A stretch of DNA of 64,000 bases, from positions 1 through 64,000 of the IMG/VR virus record IMGVR_UViG_3300007760_000005; one strand, given 5' to 3'. This stretch comes from a virus. Under the pieces are notes generated by a model. The model had not been told where the DNA came from. It saw only the letters and a program-made list of their open reading frames with translations, and did not search any database. Position 1 is the stretch's first letter. Each line of letters opens with the position of its first letter. Positions 37,201-44,946 of this stretch are shown piece after piece. The position numbers and the translations under genes were made by a program.

Positions 37201-38235
37201 GCCGATGGCCATTTTGACTTCGCAGCGACCGTGGGGGATGCGCTTCAACTAAAGGCTCTTGGGACTTACAGCGATAGCTCCCAAGCCGCTCTCAACGGCA
37301 CTGACCTTTCTTGGTCCGTGTCGGACAGCGGGGCTTTTACTATTGATAACTACGACGATATCTCTGGGATCGTTACTTTGAAGGCGAGCGTAGAGGGTAG
37401 TGAAACTGTGTACGCCACATACGGCACCAAGACGACAGATGTGGCTCTTACCGCAAAAGCAGCACAACCGATCATGACGAGCATTAGGATTGAGGATAGT
37501 GCTACGAACACGGTTCCCACGCAGATTGACCAAGCGGGCCAGTTGGATCTGACCGTCGTTGGGATTTGGAACAATGGCATGGAGCAAAATCTCGAAACTG
37601 CGGCTTACACCACCAGTTGGTCTATCAGCCCTGCGGGGGCTGGAACCATTACGGCAGATGGTGTTTATACCGCCAACACAGACGAGACGGTGGTTGATAT
37701 AACAGCTACGGTTGACGGTAGCTTCAACGACACGGTTTCTTTAGCGGTTATCACCGCTCCGGCAGCTACCATAACAACACTCACGATTAAGGATCTTCAA
37801 GGTAAGGATTCCGGTTTCGCTGTCCCTGCGGGTCAAGACCTTATTCTCAAAGCGGAAGCTGTGTGGTCTGACGGCTTCGTACAGACTTTGACGACAACGC
37901 ACGGCATTCTTTGGAATAGTAGTGATCCAACTACGGCGACCATATCATCAGATGGGGTGGTGACAGGGAAGAGGGCAGGTACGGCGACCATTAAGGTGTC
38001 CGTAACAGTGGGTCTGAACCAGTCTGAAGCCTCCGCTCCTGTCTTGGTGCTCCAAGAAGGGGGTGCTCCTGATGGCGGCGACACTGGCGGTGACGATAGC
38101 GGCGACACTGGCGGTGACGATAGCGGCGACACTGGCGGTGACGATAGCGGCGACACTGGCGGTGACGATAGCGGCCTGAACGACGATTTTACTAACCCCG
38201 ATGATCCCGACACAGATCACGATGCCCTTGGGTAG
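31297..38235 (+). CDS. Giant multi-domain Ig-fold fibre protein
   Basis: GTG 31297 is chosen because GGAGG lies five bases upstream; the ATG at 31285 has no ribosome site. The 2312-residue protein starts with Ig-like (Big_5/SbsA type) modules such as GIRVIFTEAVQNAEL and VRSVLVGFDEAVENP, followed by a long beta-rich middle. Four Big_2-type modules follow near the end (36888-38055: LEEGSTLQLKVTATYSDGS, VGDALQLKALGTYSDSS, IDQAGQLDLTVVGIWNNG, VPAGQDLILKAEAVWSDGF). It ends in GDTGGDDS repeats and an acidic tail. It is probably a tail or head fibre exposed to the cell surface. The next gene, an S74 chaperone protein, is nine bases away. Confidence 0.7.
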   Translation: MADDKFYYGKSTGNRLSGGASIGKAVFNPNTMSATHENLLKVPFKPGVDTDSATANGFPQATIYGHIVPPRKDVDLQAPRILATVPSDQGFFNGAYLLNNGIRVIFTEAVQNAELVSNYLFQGSVGIGSLYIERVVVSPDRRSAHLIFAGSVFEPDGTFSFPDQYLTLTLNHPSYSRSPIQDDAGNMLQTESVDWYAEHITPWIEYLYPDPQLATLMTNTFNWVFEMRFSEHLPNNSWSANSQWGFTLKASGGQQAPLDVKLKAVEALDWDSGNFGPEDGFLKIGLYTVDPFEYYGIPADAAAFYDRLELVLRHPYTMTDRAGNSFQPESSVYVWNVKWVSSDTTSPVATFINPSPVVTYIGNVARTSDNALISNVRSVLVGFDEAVENPTDPSMWSVNGESGLTISEVHLVDSHEHVQAITVKFEANATTAPNAKFKLSHFLTDANGNTATELPLVLMEAQYPQLAQTGAQGVYHINHETNGDWDGEAPVQFTTAVKHMEPNALLAFYEGAGVTVYTVGTNGVETVATDVVASLKFVQPMKDSHPRFAELTDEQKKDVSEQIWAHKLSFDLTTVSGTPIPYGDGLYRIRLTLKPLYTYDGKGYPQVPRGNPSETNPDALAPHMQCAGWGNPLSSGLYSDIFSDSWDGVVYIDVQNHPEPVPPLEVLSVTPSEGSTISNDGGVTTFTFNQAITSINSAYVKVKDANGDWVLYDPQEYVNVIISGSSASLTYYGPNGGLYPAGEAVKFCVDEITLAADGSLAYGPWEAEYVFVDGEIAITDLVKNDNKVTLSVSLGADVSNWRVKIISWEDEDQYFYMDWDWSTANTEVEIPWDFDLTGAYTIAVETQVVGGWSGFEATATVDFDYSIEVFYNVIYEQVEANQTPEPTKIDLAFGAGEDVSFLVRTGSNPTATYNFPIVEIPFGSVGNETDFAGLENYARQYSFTVDQPFDDALGQMVPGTYIFTTQGSFDSSGTVTCGVPTGVSFDIEEIGDTWFQHGRHGIKLAPAGVSYMSTCLLTLETPDGDKSFSGAYSHSVTDSGKPAFIFGPFHWDVDTNGGEDLDTSYAYGNNPPNAQTGTPTHVLAGVHKATFAWSSGTTEIMDVEIKDHGLHVVFNEIGDDGRVEVTVTEDDPNGKMDTIWLYNDILLPVGGSAAMDVGSTYTTSELENGTYNYVVEGYSDTEESGATSPFADYAMYRWEGTFEVQNKKPTVYSWDAEYRTDSGDTYYVPSYNPNEELPVKQGSTSSAGTIYIKFSPKADQETYTNPPWVHYKLEPLNGSLVIDEGYVDLTAEGEVEKSWSHENFPLLTKGTYRLWLTMREADKTTLIGGLNYKDYTIDVMAPRYSNTGAVSGAITQNYGSEENGDQYTTTSMWRFLASGDHYAPQHSFYDPAFNALTLHYDEAMDTDTLKVKSLPDPRTSTGWDDWKKHVDWGIFSSDDNYQYRKIRETAAADIYGNRQNSWTSQKVFMEKIDKPILVDVRNLTPEDVNIDAAPQDYVYKGRFGGIIHMEGDVSTWTVDGDQQWSDVVNRSTQHFSYEATGNSYALPGVDHWKQYATDTFYEASCSTKTVVLELHYSEALEHSPEVILHGEHFAPILPWPMLGGDFSGPKTPTYFFGVPKPLVPKVQMNAGKGGSYFDPYPVSTPWSTELKDISQTYVIHRASLDGVTVASDEMCFIKLCEKGLETATADFNYYAGSMGTYDPPSEVGGISRTDRGDTRLWTSEGTVGKVVRVALNFESMLFGKVSVMPVPGHPDQYGIPICLEIRQKEGPYDTTLGPDRITFWLLWNGISDEGVDLTDSWDVDWWAHNDVESTDRSVYWPNNDTALGRTFEFANADLNLTQHSNRKSFVWDRQAIVGYTPHVYVASIDVTTADGSDTASLEEGSTLQLKVTATYSDGSTGDITSSTGLQWNSSSETNALVDDNGLVTGVLASTFATEISAKVMDASDSIAITVTDPVVTLSSIHIVDADGHFDFAATVGDALQLKALGTYSDSSQAALNGTDLSWSVSDSGAFTIDNYDDISGIVTLKASVEGSETVYATYGTKTTDVALTAKAAQPIMTSIRIEDSATNTVPTQIDQAGQLDLTVVGIWNNGMEQNLETAAYTTSWSISPAGAGTITADGVYTANTDETVVDITATVDGSFNDTVSLAVITAPAATITTLTIKDLQGKDSGFAVPAGQDLILKAEAVWSDGFVQTLTTTHGILWNSSDPTTATISSDGVVTGKRAGTATIKVSVTVGLNQSEASAPVLVLQEGGAPDGGDTGGDDSGDTGGDDSGDTGGDDSGDTGGDDSGLNDDFTNPDDPDTDHDALG
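38077..38172 (+). repeat. Four perfect 24-bp tandem repeats
   Basis: Four identical adjacent 24-base units encode GDTGGDDS four times in the C-terminal tail of the giant fibre. Perfect DNA identity suggests recent slippage or recombination. Confidence 0.9.
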
Positions 38236-38244
38236 GAGTAAGAA

Positions 38245-39591
38245 ATGGCTACCAATTATGTGAACAAGTACAAGGATGCCGACATAGACTTCGATCAGGC
38301 TATGACCGAAGCGAAGTTAGTTGCCACCACTTTCTTACAGTTGGGAGGTCGAGGGGATGAGCATGAGATCCTTCTCAAACTCAACACAGAGATTGCGGAT
38401 ATCGAACGCACCTTGGAAAAGGTAAAAGAAGAAGGGGCGAAAGCATCGGCGGAAACTCAGGCGGCCATTAAAGCCGCCCAAGCGGAATTAGCGTCCGTCC
38501 AAGAGGAATTAAGCAAGTCGCTTCAGGAAAAAGATCAACAAATCTATGCTCTTCATATGAGCATAAAGGCCCTTCAAGAGAGCCATAAACTCCAGATGAT
38601 GGCCTTTGACAATACGAAGGCTTCTTTAGAGCAACAATTGAAAGCCGCTCATGTGGCGGGCGACACAACCCTAATTGAGTCCCTTCAAAACAGCATAAAA
38701 GACCTTGATCAACAGATCGCAGAGGCGATGAGTTTTTATCAGGCTTCTATGGACAAGAAGCATAAGCAGATACAACTGCTCCAAAAGGAGTCCGAGGATA
38801 TAAAAGCCACTCTGAGTAAGAAGATGGCGGTGCTACAGCACCAGATCGTTGAGCACAAAACGAAGCTCAAAGAGCTTCAACATGAAATCGCATCGCAGGT
38901 CGAAAAGCACCAAAAGCACATACTGTATCTATATGAGAAGGTGTATGAGACGATTGAGGATCTATCCGCAAGCATACAAAAAGGCGGCCTCTCGCACCCT
39001 CAACAGTTCCTATTGCAGTTTCAAGGTAAAGATTCCCGATTGGTTTCTACGGTAACGGCATCCAAGGACCGAAGATGGGATGCTTCAAATTGGGATAGGT
39101 GGACGAGGATCTTTTCTGGAAAGCCCCCTTCCCAAAAAGACTTCCTTGATGTGGTTCTGGACATTATGAAGAACAACGGGTGGGAGATACCCGATGTTGG
39201 CGGCCAAGGAAAGTACAAGCACTATCTCGGCACACCCATTCGCCCGTGGGACGGTATTTATTCGATCAATGGTGTAGCAACTGTTTCTGACTCTCAGAAG
39301 AAGCGGCTTATCAATGATTGTGACCTTGGGTTAGACTTCATCATGTCAGTAAGGCCCGTATCCTATAAATTCCGAGCGGGAGCAGATGATGATCGCCACT
39401 ACGGATTTCTTGGAGATCAAGTAAAGACCGCACTGAAAGGGAAGGCTTTTGCCGGGGTATCTGAATCGGAAGAAGGAATCGGCATGATTTACACCGAATT
39501 GCTTGCCCCTTTGGTCAAAGCTGTCCAAGAACAACAAGATCAGATCGAAACCCTCAAAGCGGAGATTAGACTCCTTCGGCAAACCCGCTGA
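38245..39591 (+). CDS. Coiled-coil fibre with S74 intramolecular chaperone
   Basis: The 448-residue protein has a very long coiled coil (45-245), a short globular part, and a C-terminal S74 (endosialidase-type) chaperone (about 340-448). Seen are VSDSQKKR with the candidate catalytic Ser348, LGLDFIMSVRPVSYKF, DRHYGFLGDQV, IYTELLAPLVKAVQEQQDQIETLKAEIRLL. In this family the domain drives trimer assembly and then cleaves itself off at the Ser. It lies nine bases after the Ig-domain protein, so the two probably form one fibre complex. No enzymatic tip domain is present. Confidence 0.8.
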   Translation: MATNYVNKYKDADIDFDQAMTEAKLVATTFLQLGGRGDEHEILLKLNTEIADIERTLEKVKEEGAKASAETQAAIKAAQAELASVQEELSKSLQEKDQQIYALHMSIKALQESHKLQMMAFDNTKASLEQQLKAAHVAGDTTLIESLQNSIKDLDQQIAEAMSFYQASMDKKHKQIQLLQKESEDIKATLSKKMAVLQHQIVEHKTKLKELQHEIASQVEKHQKHILYLYEKVYETIEDLSASIQKGGLSHPQQFLLQFQGKDSRLVSTVTASKDRRWDASNWDRWTRIFSGKPPSQKDFLDVVLDIMKNNGWEIPDVGGQGKYKHYLGTPIRPWDGIYSINGVATVSDSQKKRLINDCDLGLDFIMSVRPVSYKFRAGADDDRHYGFLGDQVKTALKGKAFAGVSESEEGIGMIYTELLAPLVKAVQEQQDQIETLKAEIRLLRQTR

Positions 39592-39657
39592 TATCCTTAT
39601 CTACCGTTTTGGGGTGGGTATGATATGGCAAGATTTTTTCCTTAGGAGGCATTCCCT

Positions 39658-40455
39658 ATGTCCAAGCACAATTTCGTAAAAGGTGAGTTCGAGACTTTCC
39701 GAGTCGTAACCCAAATCCATTTGGGGCGATTGGAGAGGTATCTTGAAAAGGACGAAGAGATTGAGTTTGACGGACACACCTTGAAGTATGAGGGGGATAA
39801 TCATGCCTTGCCTCAACTACGGGGGGCCGTCATGTCAGGTTGGCTCGTTCCATCCACGGACACAACTTCAACCTACAAGCCGAAATCGGCCAATATCCAT
39901 ATCCGTCCCGCTCAAGCGGCCAACATTGAGGATCGGGGCAAGCCTATGCCCGTGACGCAAGCCTATGATGATAATAAGGTAGTCGGCACGGTTCATTCGA
40001 CATCGACGACTGAGGGCGGCGGTGAGGTTTCGGGAGAGGGGGAAACAGTAGGGAAAATCGCTACTCCCGCTCGCCAACGCACTACCCTGACGGACACTTC
40101 GGCAGCGCAACAAGAGATCAATCGGCTGTCGAATAACCCTCCTCCAGCGGTGACAAAGACTGCCACCGCTACGGGGGATGTCGATGAGGCGATTGTTGGA
40201 GACACTTTGGAAGATGTTTTGCCAAATGCGGCGACTGCTTCAAGCACCACTCCAAAAAAGACGGCTAAGACGGCGAAATCAAAGGTCGTTACTCTTTCTA
40301 ATGGTGTTGAATGGGATATGGGTCGCCATTGGCGCACTCGTGGTCGTGATGCCACGAAGAGTTATGGTTCAGACACCGAAACCCTCTCTCTAATCCAAGC
40401 TGTTGAAGTTCCCTCTGTTGTCAAGATGATTACGGAACGCCTCTCGAAGTCCTGA
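39658..40455 (+). CDS. Virion structural protein
   Basis: TTAGGAGGCATTCCCT precedes ATG 39658. The 265-residue protein starts FVKGEFETFRVVTQIHLGRLERYLEKDEEIEFDGHTLKYEGDNHALPQLRGAVMSGWLV, an N-terminal module I recall from structural proteins of other large phages. A Thr/Pro/Ala-rich middle and a small C-terminal domain with VEWDMGRHWRTRGRDA follow. Structural role is inferred from context. Confidence 0.5.
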   Translation: MSKHNFVKGEFETFRVVTQIHLGRLERYLEKDEEIEFDGHTLKYEGDNHALPQLRGAVMSGWLVPSTDTTSTYKPKSANIHIRPAQAANIEDRGKPMPVTQAYDDNKVVGTVHSTSTTEGGGEVSGEGETVGKIATPARQRTTLTDTSAAQQEINRLSNNPPPAVTKTATATGDVDEAIVGDTLEDVLPNAATASSTTPKKTAKTAKSKVVTLSNGVEWDMGRHWRTRGRDATKSYGSDTETLSLIQAVEVPSVVKMITERLSKS

Positions 40456-40517
40456 AACGGTATCCTCCCTATTGGAGTTCACTGGTAGAACCATGTGTTG
40501 TGCCAAGGGAGAATGGC

Positions 40518-40934
40518 GTGTCAGAAAAAACAGCAAGTAGCCAAGCAGCGTGGGCACTATTGACGTGTGGTGTGGGTGAGTCCCGTGTGGAGGCCCACCG
40601 AATCCGTCATCTTGTGGACCGTTTGGTGAAGCTGGCGAATTCATCCGAGCACGACGAACTATTGTATCAGTATCTTGGAGATGTTCTGGAGGGGCTGCCC
40701 AACCGGATAGCTTCGTTGGAGCGTATTCTCGACAAGACCAGCTATGCCCTGTCGAAGATGGGGCAAGATTTCTTGCGTGGGCGGATTCCGATCCCAGATC
40801 GCACCCATGTCGATGAGGCGGTTCATGCCACTCAAGGCTTCTCAAAAGGAGTCTCCGTTTCTGCTCAAAAAGTGGCGTATCGACATCAAAAGAGGGTGGC
40901 GGCGAAGAAGGTCCACATAAATCGGGGGGAATAA
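40518..40934 (+). CDS. Small helical protein with basic C-terminal tag-like helix
   Basis: GTG 40518 follows GGGAGAA at good spacing; GTG 40500 is a weaker alternative. The 138-residue protein is helical (AHRIRHLVDRLVKLANS ... LYQYLGDVLEGLPNRIASLERILDKTSYALSKM) and ends VSAQKVAYRHQKRVAAKKVHINRGE, a partial match to the recurring VAxR(Y/W/H) helix. It overlaps the next start by one base. Function unknown. Confidence 0.5.
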   Translation: MSEKTASSQAAWALLTCGVGESRVEAHRIRHLVDRLVKLANSSEHDELLYQYLGDVLEGLPNRIASLERILDKTSYALSKMGQDFLRGRIPIPDRTHVDEAVHATQGFSKGVSVSAQKVAYRHQKRVAAKKVHINRGE

Positions 40935-43489
40935 TGGGGTATCGAAATCCTCAAAGTCTTCCCGGCCAAAAGACTTGGGTTGATGAGGACAGCGAGAAAA
41001 ACATCCCTCCTGATGCTCATAAAGAGCGATCTTTAGGGGATTCGGGAGGCGACCCAAGAAACCCTTCCTCAAAGCCCGACCAGCGGGAACAGGCTTTACC
41101 TGCACCACGAGGTCCAGGTAGGCAAGTTAACCGCCCCGCACAGCCCGTTTACAACGCTCCTGGGGAGTCTGGCTCCCACCCTGACGGTAACCTCCATGAG
41201 GACCGTGTGAGGACGAAGGGGAAGCCGGGGGATCAATACAAACCAGAGACTATCGATCAGTCCAAAGGTCTTTTCCGCCGTAGGACTCTTACGGGGGATG
41301 AGGACCACGAGGCGGGGTCGGCTATGGGGAAGAAACCCCCCGGTAAGGCCCGCCAAAGAAGTCAAAAGGGTCCAGCCAAGAAGAAGTCTCACCTTTGGTA
41401 TTTGAAGAACCGAAAGCAGGTGATCCGAAAGCAAATGCTTCGGTATCGACGCATCCGTAAAAAGGGCCTGTTCAAGAGAGACAAAATGCTTCGTAGGAAG
41501 CACCCTCAATGGTTTGCTCGCAAACCCGGCGGGGGCTACAACTCCGCCAAACAACGAGCTTCGGATGCTCGTAAAGGCCGTGCTCGAACCACAACTAAGC
41601 ACAACACCAAAAAGCAAGATGATAAGAAGAAGGCAAGTTTGGTCGAAAACCCTTCGTTCGTGATTTTTTACGATATCCCTGTTTACATGACAGGGGAGGG
41701 TCTTTGTCAGCTTCGAGGGGTGAACGGGGATACCGAAAAGGTCGTTTACGAATACAAGGGCAAGTTTCGTAAGATCAGCCTTCAAGATTTCTTTTTGCGA
41801 AGCACCTTTCTTTACTCTTCCGATTTCCTTGAAGTCGTAGAAACGCTGGATTGCCTATATCTTGATTCTGAAGAGGTGTTGGCTATGGACAAAACCGCTT
41901 ACAAAGCGCAGAGAAAAGGTTGGGGCCGTCGTAAGCGGAAGCGTGGGCTTGCGAGGGTTAAGTCTCGCAATTACCGTAGGAAGAATAAGGGCAAGATCAA
42001 GGCCCGTCAGAGGATCTACCGAGCACGTTTGAAGCGAAACCCGAAGTTCAAGCGTATTCAAGCTGTCCGTAGGAAGCTCCAAAAGGCGAACCCCCGTCGA
42101 TTCAAGGTCCGTACCGCCGAGGTTTTGACCACCCCAGAGATCGCTTTCGTCACTGGCGCAAAGCTGACTTTGGGCTTCGTCAGAAACATCTCGACCATGA
42201 CGGGCTATGTTACTTATCGTTTGGAGTCTGGTCGGATCGCTTCTATGCCCCTACCTGCTTTTTGGCACTCGGTTGTTCTTTTGACCGAGGCCGATGTTGA
42301 GGCGATGTTTGATTTGATTGATGTAGAAGTCGGCCAAGAAGCCTTTGGGCTGGAGCTAAACGCCGATATGATGCGTATGTGCATGGAATTGCTGGAAGAA
42401 GGTGGCAATTCCGAAGAGTTCCAAGCCATGTGTATGACCGAAACAGGGGTAGCCAGCATCGACACGATGACCGCAGACCAGCTTGGGTCTGTAGCCTCAA
42501 TCTTGATGCACAAGGTTTTAGTGGGCGGGAGCCGACAGATTACGAGGACTCCTGAGGGGGATCTTTTCCCACGAGACACCGAGGACGCTGATGCGGCTCT
42601 TGGAAAAGCCCCACTATATTTTGGACAGGTCTCCTTTCCTGAGGAAGACTCGGAGCCGATGCCAAACGGACCCGCCAGAGTAGCCAGCCGAGCCGCTGAC
42701 TTAGAAAGGTTGGCTGATTTCTACTTTGAGAAGGCTGATCTGGCTCGAAGGGAAACTAACCCCAAAGAGAAGTCCCCCACGAGCTTGCCCGATGGCGAAG
42801 AAGAAGCGGCCCACGAAGGTCTGCCCACTTGGGTTGGACCAAACAAGCTCAAGGAAGAACGGGAGAACCGTAGCCCCGCACATGGGATGCCCGTGGACAG
42901 AGATCGTCCAGGTGCGCCGGGATCAGCGAAAGTGATTCCGAGAGGCCAAGGGTTCGTAGGCAAAACGGCCCGACTCAAACAAGCACATCGAGAAATCGTA
43001 GCGGCGAAGATGGCCGAGATTATGTCGGGGTGTTCAGAGAACATCCACGAGCGATCTCGAAGCCTGAGTGTTGCAAGGCGGCGAGTCGATCCCAGAAATG
43101 CGGTTTGGCTTTTCGATGTAAGTGGTGGCGAAGACACCCATCGAGTGCGCCTCAAGGCCATTCGTAAGAACAATTTGAGAACGCTGGCTAAAGCCGATGT
43201 CCTCGTGTCCTGTGATTGCAACTTTTGGCAATGGCAAGGACCGGAGCATTGGGCCAAGGTTGGTGGTTACTTATACGGTAAACCAAGAGGTACGGCGACC
43301 CGCCCCGATATGAAAGACCCCGAAGGGCAGCACAAAGCCTGCAAGCACGTTTTGGCAACTCTCTCCTATATGAGTTCCAAAAATGTATCTTTCAGAGCAA
43401 AACGGCCCGCCAAACCCCGTAGAAAGCTCCAGGGTGGGGAACTGAAGGCGGGTAACGTAGCTCATAGATATCTAACGGGAAAAGACTGA
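40934..43489 (+). CDS. Basic virion protein with duplicated Arg/Lys domain and SWIM zinc finger
   Basis: The 851-residue protein has a disordered N-terminus, then two related units. Each is an Arg/Lys-rich helix followed by a small beta domain; the helices are KNRKQVIRKQMLRYRRIRKK (about 160) and RRKNKGKIKARQRIYRARLK (about 340). Near the end is a SWIM-type zinc finger, SCDCNFWQW ... GQHKACKHVLATL, with CxC and CxH ligands. The last residues are a tag, GNVAHRYLTGKD. Basic helices and SWIM suggest binding to packaged DNA. It overlaps both neighbours by one base. Enzymatic activity is not evident. Confidence 0.6.
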   Translation: MGYRNPQSLPGQKTWVDEDSEKNIPPDAHKERSLGDSGGDPRNPSSKPDQREQALPAPRGPGRQVNRPAQPVYNAPGESGSHPDGNLHEDRVRTKGKPGDQYKPETIDQSKGLFRRRTLTGDEDHEAGSAMGKKPPGKARQRSQKGPAKKKSHLWYLKNRKQVIRKQMLRYRRIRKKGLFKRDKMLRRKHPQWFARKPGGGYNSAKQRASDARKGRARTTTKHNTKKQDDKKKASLVENPSFVIFYDIPVYMTGEGLCQLRGVNGDTEKVVYEYKGKFRKISLQDFFLRSTFLYSSDFLEVVETLDCLYLDSEEVLAMDKTAYKAQRKGWGRRKRKRGLARVKSRNYRRKNKGKIKARQRIYRARLKRNPKFKRIQAVRRKLQKANPRRFKVRTAEVLTTPEIAFVTGAKLTLGFVRNISTMTGYVTYRLESGRIASMPLPAFWHSVVLLTEADVEAMFDLIDVEVGQEAFGLELNADMMRMCMELLEEGGNSEEFQAMCMTETGVASIDTMTADQLGSVASILMHKVLVGGSRQITRTPEGDLFPRDTEDADAALGKAPLYFGQVSFPEEDSEPMPNGPARVASRAADLERLADFYFEKADLARRETNPKEKSPTSLPDGEEEAAHEGLPTWVGPNKLKEERENRSPAHGMPVDRDRPGAPGSAKVIPRGQGFVGKTARLKQAHREIVAAKMAEIMSGCSENIHERSRSLSVARRRVDPRNAVWLFDVSGGEDTHRVRLKAIRKNNLRTLAKADVLVSCDCNFWQWQGPEHWAKVGGYLYGKPRGTATRPDMKDPEGQHKACKHVLATLSYMSSKNVSFRAKRPAKPRRKLQGGELKAGNVAHRYLTGKD

Positions 43490-43881
43490 TGCCGATATAC
43501 GCTTACCAATGCACAAACGACGAGTGCGAAAAGGAGTTTGAATTACATCTCCCTTTTGCTGAGTATGACAAAACACAGGTTTGTCCTGTGTGTGAAACAT
43601 CCGCCGACAAACAGATCACTCCCGTAGGGTTTGTCCTGAAAGGCGACTCGTGGCCGGGTAAGAATCTTCGGATCAAAAGTCAAATGGCAGCGAAGAATCA
43701 ACGATTGGCGGGGAAAGAAAACGAGAAGAAAAGGGATGCTCCTCCCGTTCAACTTGCTCCGAATGTAGAGGGTGAGCGAGTGGCTTCTTGGTCGGATGCG
43801 AAAAAGTTGGCTGGCTCGAAAGGGAAAGACACATCATCCTACGATTCCTTGATCCGTAAAGAAAAAAGAGGTGACGCATGA
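43489..43881 (+). CDS. FmdB-like zinc-ribbon protein
   Basis: The 130-residue protein begins MPIYAYQCTNDECEKEFELHLPFAEYDKTQVCPVC, the FmdB-type pattern of paired Cys before a short strand and CPVC. The rest is basic and disordered. Such ribbons often bind nucleic acid or RNA polymerase. It overlaps the SWIM protein stop by one base. Function in the phage is unknown. Confidence 0.6.
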   Translation: MPIYAYQCTNDECEKEFELHLPFAEYDKTQVCPVCETSADKQITPVGFVLKGDSWPGKNLRIKSQMAAKNQRLAGKENEKKRDAPPVQLAPNVEGERVASWSDAKKLAGSKGKDTSSYDSLIRKEKRGDA

Positions 43882-44627
43882 GAGGGGTAATTGGCAACGT
43901 CCGAGAGCGCCAGAACAACTATATCGACATGATGCTCTCGCAAGAGGGTGGGGTGTCACAGTATCGAGTTAGTGCTGCGAACACCTTGGATCATGCGTAT
44001 GGCAACACTAACGGCGTAGGTGGTTCAGGAACAGAAAGCCTATTCACGGCTCCCGCTGGTGTGGGGTTCCGTTCACATTCGATTAAGAAGAACAAGCGTC
44101 ATGTGGTTCACGGGGCTGGTCGAGATCGAGGGGTCACACGGATGATCTTCGATCCCGACGATTTCTTCGACCCTGTTGGTGCTCCGCTGATTCCGAGTGA
44201 TGACCAGATCATGTTCATGCGGATCGAGAAGTTCTCGGATGCTTTGGATGATTTTGAGGCCCAAGGTCCGATCAACATCGTTTTGCCGAAGGACTATATT
44301 CAAGGGGTGCGGCCAGTTCTAACTTTGCACGGGACCGCACCAGGGCTTGCTTCATCGCCGGGGGATTTCCCCCCCGAAGCGGCGATGCACTTCCATTTGC
44401 CGATGTTTTCCTCTTCGATCTGGATCAAGAATCTGGGTGCGGCGGGTGAGGATCTTCATGTGGCCTTCCATCCGGGGATGCCGATGATCCAACTTACTTC
44501 GGGCGAAGAACTCGGCTTATACGATGTCAATGCTATGGAGGTGTTGGTATCCAGCAATAGAAATGCGGGGGGTGCGGAAAGCGTACCTACCTTCAACATG
44601 GTTTTTGGGCTTCAAAACGGCCCTTGA
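43878..44627 (+). CDS. Virion structural protein
   Basis: The ATG overlaps the previous stop by four bases and follows AGAGGTG. The 249-residue protein contains conserved-looking structural segments (RGVTRMIFDPDDFFDP, DQIMFMRIEKFSDALDDFE, GPINIVLPKDYIQGVRPVLTLHG, MPMIQLTSGEELGLYDVNAMEVLVSS) typical of phage head or tail proteins of this gene block. No catalytic residues recognised. Confidence 0.5.
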   Translation: MRGVIGNVRERQNNYIDMMLSQEGGVSQYRVSAANTLDHAYGNTNGVGGSGTESLFTAPAGVGFRSHSIKKNKRHVVHGAGRDRGVTRMIFDPDDFFDPVGAPLIPSDDQIMFMRIEKFSDALDDFEAQGPINIVLPKDYIQGVRPVLTLHGTAPGLASSPGDFPPEAAMHFHLPMFSSSIWIKNLGAAGEDLHVAFHPGMPMIQLTSGEELGLYDVNAMEVLVSSNRNAGGAESVPTFNMVFGLQNGP

Positions 44628-44703
44628 TCGATAAGCTACCGATAGGCTCCCCCATTTGTATAGGGGAGGCTGGAGATAACATGACCCCTTTTTGGAGAAC
44701 CTT

Positions 44704-44946
44704 ATGAGCGAGCCAGTAGAAGAAAGGCGTTACCGAACGTCCGACTTGTATTATGCCGCTTATCTGCGGGTTGCAGGGGTTTCGCTAATTGAAACGATTC
44801 GAGATCAAAATCGGGTGTTCTTTATCTTTGAGCACACTCCAAATATTCGTGATCTCAAGAACGACTACTTCAACCGAAAAGCGAAAGTGCCTGCGCTGAC
44901 CTATGCTGATGAGATTAGGAATATGAAGGCACTGACTCATATGTAA
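44704..44946 (+). CDS. DUF5659-like small protein
   Basis: ATG 44704 is preferred; the TTG at 44692 overlaps its GGAGA site. The 80-residue protein (YRTSDLYYAAYLRVAGVSLIETIRD, RVFFIFEHTPNIRDLKNDYFNRKAKVPALTYADEIRNMKAL) matches my recollection of the DUF5659 domain: two strands, FxFE, helix, then a C-terminal helix. Function of the domain is unknown. It overlaps the next start by one base. Confidence 0.6.
   Translation: MSEPVEERRYRTSDLYYAAYLRVAGVSLIETIRDQNRVFFIFEHTPNIRDLKNDYFNRKAKVPALTYADEIRNMKALTHM

Noticed and set aside
38077-38172. CRISPR-like array
   Set aside because: Repeats are directly adjacent without spacers and encode in-frame protein repeats.
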